Positions 10,923 to 24,476 are shown, numbered from the stretch's first letter. The stretch is DNA of 64,000 nucleotides from Anaeramoeba ignava (GCA_028826165.1 JAPDFW010000017.1:1-64000), one strand, 5' to 3'. The notes: generated by a model not told the origin, from the letters alone. A program made the numbers and translations.

Positions 10923-11400
10923 ATCAATCAATTTATTTTTCGTTATTTTTGTTTTAAATTATCAACAAGAACAACAACAATAACAACAATAAGAAATTTC
11001 CTTCAATAAATGTAAAATTAAAATTAAAAATTAAAAATTTAGAATTAATATTAATAAATTTATTTTGTTAATGAATAGTTTTTTTGTTTTGATTATTGAT
11101 ATTGAAAGAAAAATTGATTTTAATATTATTATTATTAATATTAATATTGATTTTTGATTTTTAATTTTAAATAAATAAAAAGATTTTGTTAATTATTTTT
11201 GAATCTTAAATTAATTAAAGAATAATTAATTAAATTAAAAATATAAAATTTTGATTTTTGATTTTTGATTTTTGATTTTATAAAGATTACATTAATTAAA
11301 ATGTTTTTGAAAGTGAATATTTTTTTGTTTTTTTGTTTTTAAAAAATAAAAGCACTAATCAAAATTTTCAATTTAAAACCTATTTAACCTAATAAAAAAT
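10923..11400. repeat. Conserved block C2, copy 2
   Basis: The same order as at 4.63-5.13 kb, ending in AAAGCACTAATCAAAATTTT and ACCTATTTAACCTAATAAA. It is slightly shorter around the TTTGATT microsatellites. Confidence 0.75.
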
Positions 11401-11645
11401 AATAAATAAATATAAAATTAATAATAGAAATAAAATAATTAATTTAAATTTATTATTTAATTATTTATAATTGAAATAAAAATAATAAAAATATTTAATT
11501 AAATAAATAATAATAAAAATAAATAATAAAATATAATTTTATAATTTAAAATAAATATAAAATTAATAATAGAAATAAAATAATTAATTTAAATTTATTA
11601 TTTAATTATTTATAATTGAAATAGAAATAAAATTAAATTTTTAAA
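11401..11645. repeat. S145 satellite, short block (about 2 monomers)
   Basis: Two TTTATAATTGAAATA markers separated by one monomer length. The E1 spacer follows directly. Confidence 0.82.
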
Positions 11646-12310
11646 TTTTTAAGTAAATAAATAAATAAATTTTACTTTTGAATTGAATTGAATTGAATTG
11701 GATTGGATTTTTGGATTGGATTTTATTTTTTTTTTGAGATTTCCTTTCATTTTTTTTTGAAGGTAATTTTTATTTTTATTTTTATTTTTATTTTTATATT
11801 TATTCTTCTAAGAAAAAAAAATGAAAAATGAAAAATGAAAAATGAAAAATGAAAAATGAAAATTAGAAATAATTTATTAATTAATTAATTAATGATATTT
11901 TCCAAATCAAAAATCCATTTATTTATAAATAAAAATATAAATAAAAATAATTTGGAATAAATTAATAAATGAATAATAATAAATAAATAAATAATCAGAT
12001 AAATTGAATCTAATCTAATCTAATCTAATCTAATCTAATCTAAATGAAGTGAAAAAGAAGTTTCATTAATTCAATAAATAAATAAATAAATAATTAATTA
12101 ATTAATTTTGGTAAATTGTGGATTATAAATAATGATTTTTTTTTTGGAAGAATTGAAAATGAATAAAATAAAGATTTTATCTAATATAAATATAAGTAAA
12201 ATTAATTAATTAATTTATAAATTTATAAATTTTGTGAATTAAAATAAACTTACAAGTAAATTAGTTAATAAAGTAGTTTTGGATTTAGATATTAAATTGT
12301 CTTGAAATAA
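11646..12310. repeat. Spacer E1, copy 2
   Basis: The same word order as 5.93-6.54 kb, including a longer CTAATCTAATCTAAT run near 12.01-12.04 kb and TTTTGGATTTAGATATTAAA at the end. No gene was seen. Confidence 0.68.
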
Positions 12311-12545
12311 AAAGTTTTCAAAATAAATAAAAATAATTAATTAAATAATTAATAATAAAAATAAATAATAAAATATAATTTTATAATTTAAAATAAATAA
12401 TAAAATTAATAATAGAAATAAAATAAATAAATTTAAATTATTAATAATAAAAAATAATAAATAATAAAATATAATTTTATAATTTAAAATAAATATAAAA
12501 TTAAGAATAGAAATAAAATCAATAATTTAAATTTATTTAATATTT
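12311..12545. repeat. Decayed S145 monomers
   Basis: Fragments of the S145 monomer (AATAATAAAAATAAATAAT, ATTTTATAATTTAAA, AATAGAAATAAAAT) with broken spacing mark the end of the S145 domain. Confidence 0.6.
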
Positions 12546-13254
12546 AAAATCAAATAAAATAATAAATAAAATGATAAATATTTTAAAATGAATACAGACA
12601 TTTTAAGGAATTCCAAAAACTTATAAAAAAATTAATAATCAATTTTTTATTTTTTATTTTATTTTTATGGAATATTTTGAATCAATAAAAAAAGAAAAGA
12701 AAAGAAAAAGAAAAATTGGATTTTTAATTTATTTATTTTAGATAAAAATATTAAAAGAAATGAAACAAACAAAACAAAACAAATTTGATGATTTTTTTTT
12801 GTTTCTAAATAAAACATATAAAAATAATATCAATTTGATTTTTTATTTATATTTAGATTTTATTTTCAGAACAAATTATCAATAGATTTTGAATTTTGAA
12901 TTTGGATTTGATTTGAATTTAAATTTTGAATTTAATTTGATTTGATTTGAATTTAAATTTTGATTTAAATTTGATTTAAATTTTGGAAATGAAAAAAAAA
13001 TGAAATGAATTAGAAATAAATTATTGATTGATTATTAATTAATTGATTGATATTTTCCAAATCAAAATTTATTTAATAAAAATAAAATAATTTAAAATAA
13101 TAAATAAATAAATAATAGATAATAATCAGATAAATTGAATCTAAATGAAGTGAAAAAGAAATTTAATTAATTAATTACCTTTGATAAATTATAAATATAA
13201 ATAATGATATAAATAAGTATAAATTTAGATTTTTGAAATTATTGATTTTTTATT
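12546..13254. other. Spacer before S172, no gene
   Basis: It contains GAATACAGACATTTTAAGG, TATGGAATATTTTGAATCAA, a GAAAAG run, a GAATTTAAATTTTGATTT microsatellite and TGATATTTTCCAAATCAAAA. It recurs in the same order at about 28.32-28.99 kb. No open frame of note was seen. Confidence 0.6.
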
Positions 13255-14695
13255 TTTGAATTTAAATTTATAAATTATTTTGTTATAAATTTGTTTATAA
13301 TATATATAAATAAATTGATTTTTTTATTTTTAAATTTAAATTAAAAATAAATTGAAAAATAAATTTATATATTTTATATATAGAGAGAAATTGATTTTTT
13401 TATTTTTGAATTAAAATTATAAATAAATTGGAAATTAAATTAATAAATTATTTTTGTTATAAATTTGTTTATAATATATATAAATAAATTGATTTTTTTA
13501 TTTTTAATTTAAATTATAAATAAATTGAAAATTAAATTTATATATTTTATATATAGAGAGAAATTGATTTTTTATTTTTGAATATAAATTATAAATAAAT
13601 TGGAAATTAAATTGATTAATTATTTTGTTATAAATTTGTTTATAATATATATAAATAAATTGATTTTTTTATTTTTGAATTTGAAATTATAAATAAATTG
13701 AAAATTAAATTTATATATTTTATATATAGAGAGAAATTGATTTTTTATTTTTGAATATAAATTATAAATAAATTGGAAATTAAATTAATAAATTATTTTG
13801 TTATAAATATGTTTATAATATATATAAATAAATTGATTTTTTTATTTTTGAATTTGAATTATAAATAAATTAAAAAATAAATTTATATATTTTATATATA
13901 GAGAGAAATTGATTTTTATTTTTGAATATAAATTATAAATAAATTAAAAATTAAATTAAATTAATTATTTTATTATAAATTTGTTTATAATATATATAAA
14001 TAAATTGATTTTTATTTTTTTAAATTTTAATTATAAATAAATTAAAAATAAATTTATATATTTTATATATATAGAGAAATTGATTTTTATTTTTGAATAT
14101 AAATTATAAATAAATTGAAAATTAAATTAATTAATTATTTTATTATAAAATTTGTTTTATATATATATAAATAAATTGATTTTTTTATTTTTAATTTAAA
14201 TTATAAATAAATTGAAAATTAAATTTATATATTTTATATATAGAGAGAAATTGATTTTTTTATTTTTTGAATTAAAATTATAAATAAATTGGAAATTAAA
14301 TTAATTAATTATTTTGTTATAAATTTGTTTTATAATATATATAAATAAATTGATTTTTTTATTTTTGATTTAAATTATAAATAAATTGAAAAATAAATTT
14401 ATATATTTTATATATAGAGAGAAATTGATTTTTATTTTTGAATTAAAATTATAAATAAATTGAAAATTAAATTAATTAATTATTTTGTTATAAATTTGTT
14501 TATAATATATATAAATAAATTGATTTTTTTATTTTTAATTTTAAATTATAAATAAATTGAAAATTAAATTTATATATTTTATATATAGAGAGAAATTGAT
14601 TTTTATTTTTGAATATAAATTATAAATAAATTGAAAATTAAATTAATTATTTTATTTTATTATAAATTTGTTTATAATATGTATAAATAAATTGA
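13255..14695. repeat. S172 satellite, block 1 (about 8 monomers)
   Basis: The marker TATATATAGAGAGAAATTG recurs at about 13381, 13554, 13727, 13899, 14072, 14241, 14414 and 14586, a period of 169-173 bp. Each monomer is built from two related halves. Both have AAATTGATTTTT and TTATAAATAAATTG. One half ends in TTTGTTTATAATATATATAA and the other in the TATATAGAGAG marker. Confidence 0.92.
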
Positions 14696-15455
14696 TTTTA
14701 AATTTTGATTTAAATTTGATTTAAATTTTGGAAATGAAAAAAATGAAATGAATTAGAAATAAATTATTGATTGATTATTAATTAATTGATTTGATATTTT
14801 CCAAAATCAAAATTTATTTAATAAAAATAAAATAAATAATTTAAAATAATAAATAAATAATAATAAATAATAATCAGATAAATTGAATCTAAATGAAGTG
14901 AAAAAGAAATTTAATTAATTACCTTTGATAAATTATAATTATAAATAAGTATAAATTTAGATTTTTGAAATTATTGATTTATTTTTTATTTTTATTTTGG
15001 GAAATTGGAGATGAATAAAATAAAATAAAATAAAATAAAGATTTTATCTAATAGAAATAAATAGAATAAATTAAATAAATTAATTCATAGAATTTGAAAA
15101 TAAATAAATTTAAATTTAAATAAATAAATATAAATAAATTAATTAATAAAGTAATTACAGATTTAGATATTAAATTGATTTAAAATAAATAAAAAGAAGA
15201 AGAGTTTTATTTGGGAATATTTTGGTTTTTATTTTTTATATTTTGGAGTTTGAATTTTTTAAACAAAAATAAATTTAATATAAATTTAATATTAATTTTT
15301 TTGTATTGATTTAATTTTGTATTATTTTATTCTAAATTTATAATAAATTTTTGAATTTTTAATATTTTTGGAATAAAATTAATATTAATTTTACATTATT
15401 TTTACATCATTAATCATAAATTTTTATCATTTACAATAAAAAAATGTCTGTAAAT
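14696..15455. repeat. Spacer between S172 blocks
   Basis: AATTAGAAATAAATTATTGA, TTTTCCAAAATCAAAATT, AATCTAAATGAAGTG, AAGAAGAAGAGTTTTATTTG and a T-rich end. It matches the spacer at 17.93-18.54 kb in order and the one at 13.0-13.25 kb in its first part. A stretch with TTACATCATTAATCATAAA and ATGTCTGTAAATTGGGAGG near 15.39-15.47 kb occurs only here. No gene was seen. Confidence 0.6.
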
Positions 15456-17925
15456 TGGGAGGAGAAATTAATAAATTATTTTGTTATAAATTTGTTTATA
15501 ATATATATAAATAAATTGATTTTTTTTATTTTTAATTTAAATTATAAATAAATTGAAAATTAAATTTATATATTTTATATATAGAGAGAAATTGATTTTT
15601 TATTTTTTGAATATAAATTATAAATAAATTGGAAATTAAATTAATAAATTATTTTATTATAAATTTGTTTATAATATATATAAATAAATTGATTTTTATT
15701 TTTAATTTAAATTATAAATAAATTGAAAATTAAATTTATATATTTTATATATAGAGAGAAATTGATTTTTTATTTTTTGAATATAAATTATAAATAAATT
15801 GAAAATTAAATTAATAAATTATTTTATTATAAATTTGTTTATAATATATATAAATAAATTGATTTTTTTTATTTTTAATTTAAATTGGGGAAATAAATTG
15901 AAAAATAAATTTATATATTTTATATATAGAGAGAAATTGATTTTTTATTTTTTGAATATAAATTATAAATAAATTGGAAATTAAATTAATAAATTATTTT
16001 ATTATAAATTTGTTTATAATATATATAAATAAATTGATTTTTATTTTTAATTTAAATTATAAATAAATTGAAAATTAAATTTATATATATTTTTATATAT
16101 AGAGAGAAATTGATTTTTATTTTTGAATATAAATTATAAATAAATTGGAAATTAAATTAATAAATTATTTTATTATAAATTTGTTTATAATATATATAAA
16201 TAAATTGATTTTTTTATTTTTGAATTTAAATTGAAATAAATTGAAAATTAAATTTATATATTTTATATATAGAGAGAAATTGATTTTTATTTTTGAATAT
16301 AAATTATAAATAAATTGGAAAATTAAATTAATTAAATTATTTTGTTATAAATTTGTTTATTATATATATAAATAAATTGATTTTTATTTTTTAATTTAAA
16401 TTATAAATAAATTGAAAATTAAATTTATATATTTTATATATATAGAGAGAAATTGATTTTTATTTTTGAATATAAATTATAAATAAATTGAAAATTAAAT
16501 TAATTAATTATTTTTTATTATAAATTTGTTTTATAATATATATAAATAAATTGATTTTTTTATTTTTGAATTTAAATTATAAATAAATTGAAAATTAAAT
16601 TTATATATTTTATATATAGAGAGAAATTGATTTTTTTATTTTTGAATATAAATTATAAATAAATTGAAAATTAAATTTATAAATTATTTTGTTATAAATT
16701 TGTTTATAATATATATAAATAAATTGATTTTTATTTTAAATTTAAATTATAAATAAATTGAAAAATAAATTTATATATTTTATATATAGAGAGAAATTGA
16801 TTTTTATTTTTGAATATAAATTATAAATAAATTGAAAATTAAATTTAATAATTATTTTGTTATAAATTTGTTTATAATATATATAAATAAATTGATTTTT
16901 TTATTTTTAATTTAAATTATAAATAAATTGAAAATTAAATTTATATATTTTATATATAGAGAGAAATTGATTTTTATTTTTGAATATAAATTATAAATAA
17001 ATTGGAAATTAAATTAATTAAATTATTTTGTTATAAATTTGTTTATAATATATATAAATAAATTGATTTTTATTTTTAATTTAAATTATAAATAAATTGA
17101 AAATAAATTTATATATTTTATATATAGAGAGAAATTGATTTTTTTATTTTTGAATATAAATTATAAATAAATTGAAAATTAAATTAATTAAATTATTTTG
17201 TTATAAATTTGTTTATAATATATATAAATAAATTGATTTTTATTTTTAATTTAAATTATAAATAAATTGAAAATTAAATTTATATATTTTATATATAGAG
17301 AGAAATTGATTTTTATTTTTGAATATAAATTATAAATAAATTGAAATTAAATTAATAAATTATTTTATTATAAATTTGTTTATAATATATATAAATAAAT
17401 TGATTTTTTTATTTTTAATTTTAAATTATAAAATAAATTGAAAATTAAATTTATATATTTTTATATATAGAGAGAAATTGATTTTTATTTTTGAATATAA
17501 ATTATAAATAAATTGGAAATTAAATTAATTAATTATTTTGTTATAAATTTGTTTTATAATATATATAAATAAATTGATTTTTTTATTTTTAATTTAAATT
17601 GAAATAAATTGAAAATTAAATTTATATATTTTATATATAGAGAGAAATTGATTTTTATTTTTGAATATAAATTATAAATAAATTGGAAATTAAATTAATT
17701 AATTATTTTATTATAAATTTGTTTTATAATATATATAAATAAATTGATTTTTTTATTTTTAAATTTAAATTATAAATAAATTGAAAATTAAATTTATATA
17801 TTTTTATATATAGAGAGAAATTGATTTTTTTATTTTTGAATATAAATTATAAATAAATTGAAAATTAAATTAATTAATTATTTTGTTATAAATTTGTTTT
17901 TATAATATATATAAATAAATTGATT
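15456..17925. repeat. S172 satellite, block 2 (about 14 monomers)
   Basis: The TAGAGAG marker runs from about 15582 to 17812 at 170-175 bp steps. Monomers differ mainly in T- and A-run lengths and in TTGTTATAAAT versus TTATTATAAAT. This is the longest uninterrupted satellite block in the window. Confidence 0.92.
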
Positions 17926-18538
17926 TTAAATTTGAATTTAAATTTTGGAAATGAAAAAAAATGAATTAGAAATAAATTATTGATTTGATTATTAATTAAT
18001 TGATTGATATTTTCCAAATCAAAATTTATTAATAAAAATAAAATAATTTAAAATAATAAATAGATAAATAATAGATAATAATCAGATAAATTGAATCTAA
18101 ATGAAGTGAAAAGAAATTTAATTAATTAATTACCTTTGATAAATTATAAATATAAATAAATATAAATTTAGATTTTTGAAATTATTGATTTTTTATTTTT
18201 ATTTTTATTTTGGGAAATTGGAGATGAATAAAATAAAATAAAATAAAGATTTTATCTAATAGAAATAAATAGAATAAATTAAATAAATTAATTCAGAATT
18301 TGAAAATAAATAAATTTAAAAGTAAATTAATTAATAAAGTAATTACAGATTTAGATATTAAATTGATTTAAAATAAATAAAAAGAAGAAGAGTTTTATTT
18401 GGGAATATTTTGGTTTTTATTTTTATATTTTGGAGTTTGAATTTTTTAAACAAAAATAAATTTAATATAAATTTAATATTAATTTTTTTGTATTGATTTA
18501 ATTTTGTATTTGTATTAATTTATTTTAAATTTATAATA
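17926..18538. repeat. Spacer after S172 block 2
   Basis: A near copy of the spacer at 14.7-15.4 kb, including AATCTAAATGAAGTG and AAGAAGAAGAGTTTTATTTG. No gene was seen. Confidence 0.6.
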
Positions 18539-18558
18539 CAGTCGTTTTCGATTGACTG
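18539..18558. other. Small hairpin CAGTC/GACTG at the start of the R77 region
   Basis: A 5-bp perfect inverted repeat plus one wobble pair around TTTTCGAT, followed by AGGATGAAATAATG. It is one of the few G/C-containing words outside the islands and marks the switch from spacer to R77 territory. It could be a terminal remnant of a small mobile element. Confidence 0.35.
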
Positions 18559-18681
18559 AGGATGAAATAATGTAAATTTATACAAAAAAATTTTTAAAAA
18601 ATTAATAAAAAAATAACAAAAAAAAAATGAAAAAAAAATCATAAAAAATTTTTTTCATTTTTTTTTTCATTTTTTTTTCCA

Positions 18682-19245
18682 TTTCAATTTTTTATCCAAA
18701 TCTAGAATAATTTTTAGTTAAGAAATTGCAACCAAACGTTACTCAGTCTTCAACTTGATATTATTTTCATTTTTTTTTTCATTTCAATTTTTTATCCAAA
18801 TCTAGAATAACTTTCAGTTAAGAAATTGCAACCAAACGTTAGTTAGTCTTCAACTTGATATTATTTTCATTTTTGTCAATTTTTTTTTACATTATTTTTT
18901 ACATTATTTTTTACAAATTTTTTTCATTTTTTTTTCATTTCAATTTTTTATCCAAATCTAGAATAACTTTTAGTTAAGAGATTGCAACCAAACGTTACTC
19001 AGTCTTCAACTTGATATTATTTTCATTTTTTTTTTTTCAATTTTTACATTATTTATATCAATTTTTTATCCAAATCTAGAATAACTTTCAGTTAAGAGAT
19101 TGCAGCCAAACGTTACTCAGTCTTCAACTTGATATTATTTTCATTTTTTTTTTTCATTTCAATTTTTTATCCAAATCTAGAATAGCTTTCAGTTAAGAAA
19201 TTGCAACCAAACGTTACTCAGTCTTCAACTTGATATTATTTTCAT
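18682..19245. repeat. R77 repeat, five copies
   Basis: A conserved core of roughly 75-80 bp (ATCCAAATCTAGAATAA, TAGTTAAGAAATTGCAACC, AAACGTTACTCAGTCTTCAA, TTGATATTATTTTCAT) starts at about 18695, 18795, 18951, 19069 and 19170. Cores are separated by T-rich linkers of uneven length. They differ at only a few positions. Diverged single relatives lie at about 9.25-9.36 and 24.70-24.80 kb. No coding potential was seen. Confidence 0.88.
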
Positions 19246-19612
19246 TTTTTTTTTTCATTTTTTTTTATTATTAAAATCTAAAATAATTTTTCATTCATAA
19301 ATTATAAATAAATCGTAATTAATTATAATCAAACTTTACATTGTTTTGATTTTGATTTTGGTTTTTATTTTGATTTTTATTTCAAAAATGATAAATAAAA
19401 AAATCATTTCTTTTTATTTTATTTATTGAAAAATATAAATAGAAATATAAATATAAATATAAATTATGTGTTATTTGTCTTCTTAAATGAAAATAAATCA
19501 ATTCATTTGGTTTGTAAAGTATTCATTCAATAGTTTCTAAATCATTTTTAAAAAGCAAAATTATCCAAATAAAGAGAGAAATAAATCAAATTAAATCAAT
19601 CAATCAATCAAT
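19246..19612. repeat. Conserved block C1, copy 3, with lead-in
   Basis: AAATCTAAAATAATTTTT, a GATTTT microsatellite, a short AAATAT run and ATTATGTGTTATTTGTCTTC. It corresponds to 9.42-9.77 kb and marks the start of the second long segmental copy. Confidence 0.72.
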
Positions 19613-19720
19613 CTTAAAATAAATCTGAAAATAAATCTGAAAATAAATCTGAAAATAAATCTGAAAATAAATAAAATAAATCTTAAAATAAATCTGAAAA
19701 AAATCAATCTGAAAATCAAT
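19613..19720. repeat. R12a array, shortest copy
   Basis: About eight AAAATAAATCTG units between C1 and C2. Array length at this place varies from about 0.1 to 1.2 kb across the four copies. Confidence 0.82.
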
Positions 19721-20217
19721 CAATTTATTTTTCGTTATTTTTGTTTTAAATTATCAACAACAAGAACAAGAACAATAACAACAATAAGAAATTTCCTTCA
19801 ATAAATGTAAATTATAACTAAAATTAAAAATTAAAAATTTAGAATTAATATTAATAAATTTATTTTGTTAATGAATAGTTTTTTTGTTTTGATTATTGAT
19901 ATTGAAAGAAAAATTGATTTTAATATTATTAATATTAATATTAATATTGATTATTTTTTGATTCTTTTATATTTTAAATAATTAAAAAGATTTTGTTAAT
20001 TATTTTTGAATCTTGTATTAATTAATTTAGAATCAATTAATTAATTAATTAATTATAAATTCTTTTCATTTTTGATTTTTGATTTTTGATTTTATAAAGA
20101 TTACATTAATTAAAATGTTTTTGAAAGTGAATTTTTTTGTTTTTTTGTTTTTAAAAAATAAAAGCACTAATCAAAATTTTCAATTTAAAACCTATTTAAC
20201 CTAATAAAAAATAATAG
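19717..20217. repeat. Conserved block C2, copy 3
   Basis: Very close to the copy at 4.63-5.13 kb over its whole length, including TTTCCTTCAATAAATGTAAA and AAAGCACTAATCAAAATTTT. Confidence 0.78.
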
Positions 20218-20868
20218 AAATAAAATAATAAATTTAAATTTATTATTTAATTATTTATAATTGAAATAAAAATAATAAAAATATTTAATTAAATAATTAA
20301 TAATAAAAATAAATAATAAAAAATAATTTTATAATTTGAAATAAATATAAAATTAATAATAGAAATAAAATAATTAATTTAAATTTATTATTTAATTATT
20401 TATAATTGAAATAAAAATAATAAAAATAATTTAATTAAATAATTAATAATAAAAATAAATAATAAAATATAATTTTATAATTTAAAATAAATATAAAATT
20501 AATAATAGAAATAAAATAATTAATTTAAATTTATTATTTAATTATTTATAATTGAAATAAAAATAATAAAAATATTTAATTAAATAATTAATAATAAAAA
20601 TAAATAATAAAATATAATTTTATAATTTAAAATAAATATAAAATAAATAATAGAAATAAAATAATTAATTTAAATTTATTATTTAATTATTTATAATTGA
20701 AATAAAAATAATAAAAATATTTAAATTAAATAATTAATAATAAAAATAAATAATAAAAATAATTTTATAATTTAAAATAAATATAAAATTAATAATAGAA
20801 ATAAAATAATTAATTTAAATTTATTATTTAATTATTTATAATTGAAATAAAAATAAAATTAAATTTTT
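20218..20868. repeat. S145 satellite, block (about 5 monomers)
   Basis: Same monomer as at 5.1 kb, with about 144-147 bp steps of the TTTATAATTGAAATA marker. Confidence 0.88.
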
Positions 20869-21500
20869 AAATTTTTAAGTAAATAAATAAATAAATTTAC
20901 TTTTGAATTGAATTGAATTGAATTGGATTGGATTGGATTGAATTGAATATTTTATTCTTTTATGAGATTTCCTTTCATTTTATTGATATTATTTTTATTT
21001 TTATAATTATTCTTTGAGAAAAAAAAATGAAAAAAATGAAAAAAATGAAAAATGAAAATTAGAAAAATAAATTAATTATTAATTTATTAATGATATTTTC
21101 CAAATCAAAATTTATTTCAAAACAAATAATAAAAACAAAAATAATTTAGAATAATAAATGAATAAATAAATAAATAAATGAATAAATAAATAAATAAATA
21201 ATCAGATAAATTGAATCTAATCTAAATGAAGTGAAAAAGAAGTTCCATTAATTCAATAATTAATTAAATAATTAATTAATTAATTTTGGTAAATTGTGGA
21301 TTATAAATAATGATTTTTTTTTTGGAAGAATTGAAAATGAATAAAATAAACATTTTATCTAATATAAAAATAAAATATAAGTAAAATTAATTAATTAATT
21401 TATAAATTATTAAATTTTGTGAATTAAAATAAACTTACAAGTAAATTAGTTAATAAAGTAGTTTTGGATTTAGATATTAAATTGACTTCTTTTTGAATTT
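20869..21500. repeat. Spacer E1, copy 3
   Basis: Corresponds to 5.93-6.54 kb in order. It differs by an added AATGAATAAATAAATA run and by fewer AAAAATG repeats. Confidence 0.7.
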
Positions 21501-23250
21501 TTTTTTTGAAATAAAAATAATAAATTAAATAATTAATAATAAAAATAAATAATAAAATATAATTTTATAATTTAAAATAAATATAAAATAAATAATAGAA
21601 ATAAAATAATTAATTTAAATTTATTATTTAATTATTTATAATTGAAATAAAAATAATAAAAATATTTAATTAAATAATTAATAATAAAAATAAATAATAA
21701 AATATAATTTTATAATTTAAAATAAATATAAAATTAATAATAGAAATAAAATAATTAATTTAAATTTATTATTTAATTATTTATAATTGAAATAAAAATA
21801 ATAAAATATTTAATTAAATAATTAATAATAAAAATAAATAATAAAAATAATTTTATAATTTAAATTTAAATATAAAATTAATAATAGAAATAAAATAATT
21901 TAATTTAAATTTATTATTTAATTATTTATAATTGAAATAAAAATAATAAAAATAATAAATTAAATAATTAATAATAAAAATAAATAATAAAAATAATTTT
22001 ATAATTTAAAATAAATATAAAATTAATAATAGAAATAAAATAATTAATTTAAATTTATTATTTAATTATTTATAATTGAAATAAAAATAATAAAAATATT
22101 TAATTAAATAATTAATAATAAAAATAAATAATAAAATATAATTTTATAATTTAAAATAAATATAAAATTAATAATAGAAATAAAATATTTAATTTAAATT
22201 TATTATTTAATTATTTATAATTGAAATAAAAATAATAAAAATATTTAATTAAATAAATAATAATAAAAATAAATAATAAAAATATAATTTTATAATTTAA
22301 AATAAATATAAAATTAATAATAGAAATAAAATAAATAATTTAAATTTATTATTTAATTATTTATAATTGAAATAAAAATAATAAAAATATTTAATTAAAT
22401 AATTAAAATAATGAAAATATAAAAAATTTTAAATTTTTTAAATTAAAATAAATATAAAATTAATAATAGAAATAAAATAATTAATTTAAATTTATTATTT
22501 AATTATTTATAATTGAAATAAAAATAAAATAAATAAATTAAATAATTAATAATAAAAATAAATAATAAAATATAATTTTATAATTTGAAATAAATATAAA
22601 ATTAATAATAGAAATAAAATATTTAATTTAAATTTATTATTTAATTATTTTCTTTTATAATTGAAATAAAAATAATAAAAATATTTAATTAAATAAATTA
22701 ATAATAAAAATAAATAATAAAATATAATTTTATAATTTAAAATAAATATAAAATTAATAATAGAAATAAAATATTTAATTTAAATTTATTATTTAATTAT
22801 TTATAATTGAAATTTAATTAAATTTTTAAATAAATAAATAAAAAAAAATAAATAATAAAAATAATTTTATAATTTAAAAAAATAAATATAAAATTAATAA
22901 TAGAAATAAAATAATTAATTTAAATTTATTATTTAATTATTTATAATTAAAATAAAAATAATAAAAATAATTAATTAAATAAATAATAATAAAAATAAAT
23001 AATAAAATATAATTTTATAATTTTAAAATAAATATAAAATTAATAATAGAAATAAAATAATTAATTTAAATTTATTATTTAATTATTTATAATTGAAATA
23101 AAAATAATAAAAATATTTAATTAAATAATTAATAATAAATATTAATAATAAAAAATAATTTTATAATTTGAAATAAATATAAAATAAATAATAGAAATAA
23201 AATATTTAATTTAAATTTATTATTTAATTATTTATAATTGAAATAAAAAT
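21501..23250. repeat. S145 satellite, long block (about 12 monomers)
   Basis: About twelve monomers, some with deletions. The monomer near 22.40-22.44 kb is disrupted, and one near 22.65 kb has a short TTTCTTTT insertion. Confidence 0.88.
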
Positions 23251-24096
23251 TTAAATTAAATTTTTAAATTGTAAATAAATAAATAAATAAATAAATTAAT
23301 AATCTAAATTTACTTTTAAATTAATTTGAATTTGAATATTTTTTTAGTGTTTGGTGTTTCCTTTCATTTTCTAAAGGTAATTTTTATATTTATATTTATA
23401 TTTATAAATATTCTTTGAAAGAAAAAAATGAAAAATGAAAAATGAAAAATGAATTTGGAAATTTAAAAATAAAAATTATTAAAAAACAAAAACAAAAACA
23501 AAAACAAAAACAAAAAATGAATTAGAAATAAATTATTGATTTATTTTATTTTATTATTTATTAATCAATTAATGATATTTTCCAAAATCAAAATCAAAAT
23601 TTATTTATTATTTAAAAATAAAAACAAAATAAATAAATAAATAAAGTAATTTAAAATGATAAATAATTTAGAATAATAGATAAATCTAATTTAATCTAAT
23701 CTAATTTAATTTAATTGAAAAAAGAAATTCCATTAATTAATTTTGATAAATTATAATTATAAATAATGATAGATATTAATAAATATAAATTTAGATTTTT
23801 GGAATTATTTTTATTTTGGAAATGAAGATGAATAAAATAAAATAAAATAAAATAAAATAAAAACATTTTATCTAATATAAATATAAATATAAAAATAAAA
23901 TAGAATAAATATTAATTATAAATAGAATAAAATTAATTAATTTATTTATTTTTGGAAATTAAAATAAACTTACAAATAATAAATTAGTTAATAAAGTAAT
24001 TTTTGGATTTAGATATTAAATTTACTTGAAATAAAAATATATAAATATAAATATAAATATAAATATAAATATAAATATAAATATAAATATAAGAAA
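23251..24096. repeat. Spacer E2, copy 2, with AAATAT run
   Basis: Corresponds to 7.86-8.68 kb. It ends in a longer ATAAAT/AAATAT microsatellite (about 24.04-24.09 kb) directly before island A. No gene was seen. Confidence 0.7.
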
Positions 24097-24105
24097 GGAT
24101 CATAT

Positions 24106-24253
24106 CGCGTACTTTGTCGTTTTTCGAGTAAATGCCCCAATGTCTTTCAACTTCACCTCCCCCAATGCACCGGCCTTCGGCCTCTCCGCTACGCTACGGC
24201 GGGGAGGCTCAGTTGACGACTTGGGGCTTTACACGAAGACGACAAATGTCGCG
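24106..24253 (+). ncRNA. GC-rich structured element A1, copy 2
   Basis: Base-for-base the same as the copy at 8695-8842, including the long stem and the 10-bp apical stem at 24180-24189 with 24199-24208. The flanking microsatellites differ between copies while the island does not, which argues for very recent duplication, gene conversion or constraint. A 60-codon frame beginning inside the stem is shared only because the DNA is identical. Confidence 0.5.
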
Positions 24254-24381
24254 TTTCTTATTTATTTCTTTTCATTATTGTTCTTATATTGTTCAATTTT
24301 GATTAGAATTATTAATTATTAAATTGATTTTAAATTGATTTAATTTGGATTGATTAATAATTAATAATTAGAAATAAATAA

Positions 24382-24476
24382 GGGCGTAGACTCGGGTGAG
24401 TATGTTAACACCAGCTTTTTCTTTGGGCGGGTGGCTAATTTCAAAGCTTAAAACATTGCCAAAGATGAACATCCCC
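24382..24476 (+). ncRNA. GC-rich element A2, copy 2
   Basis: Identical to 8971-9065 and at the same distance from A1. It is followed by a pure ATTTTT hexamer run rather than the irregular T-rich text of copy 1. Confidence 0.35.
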
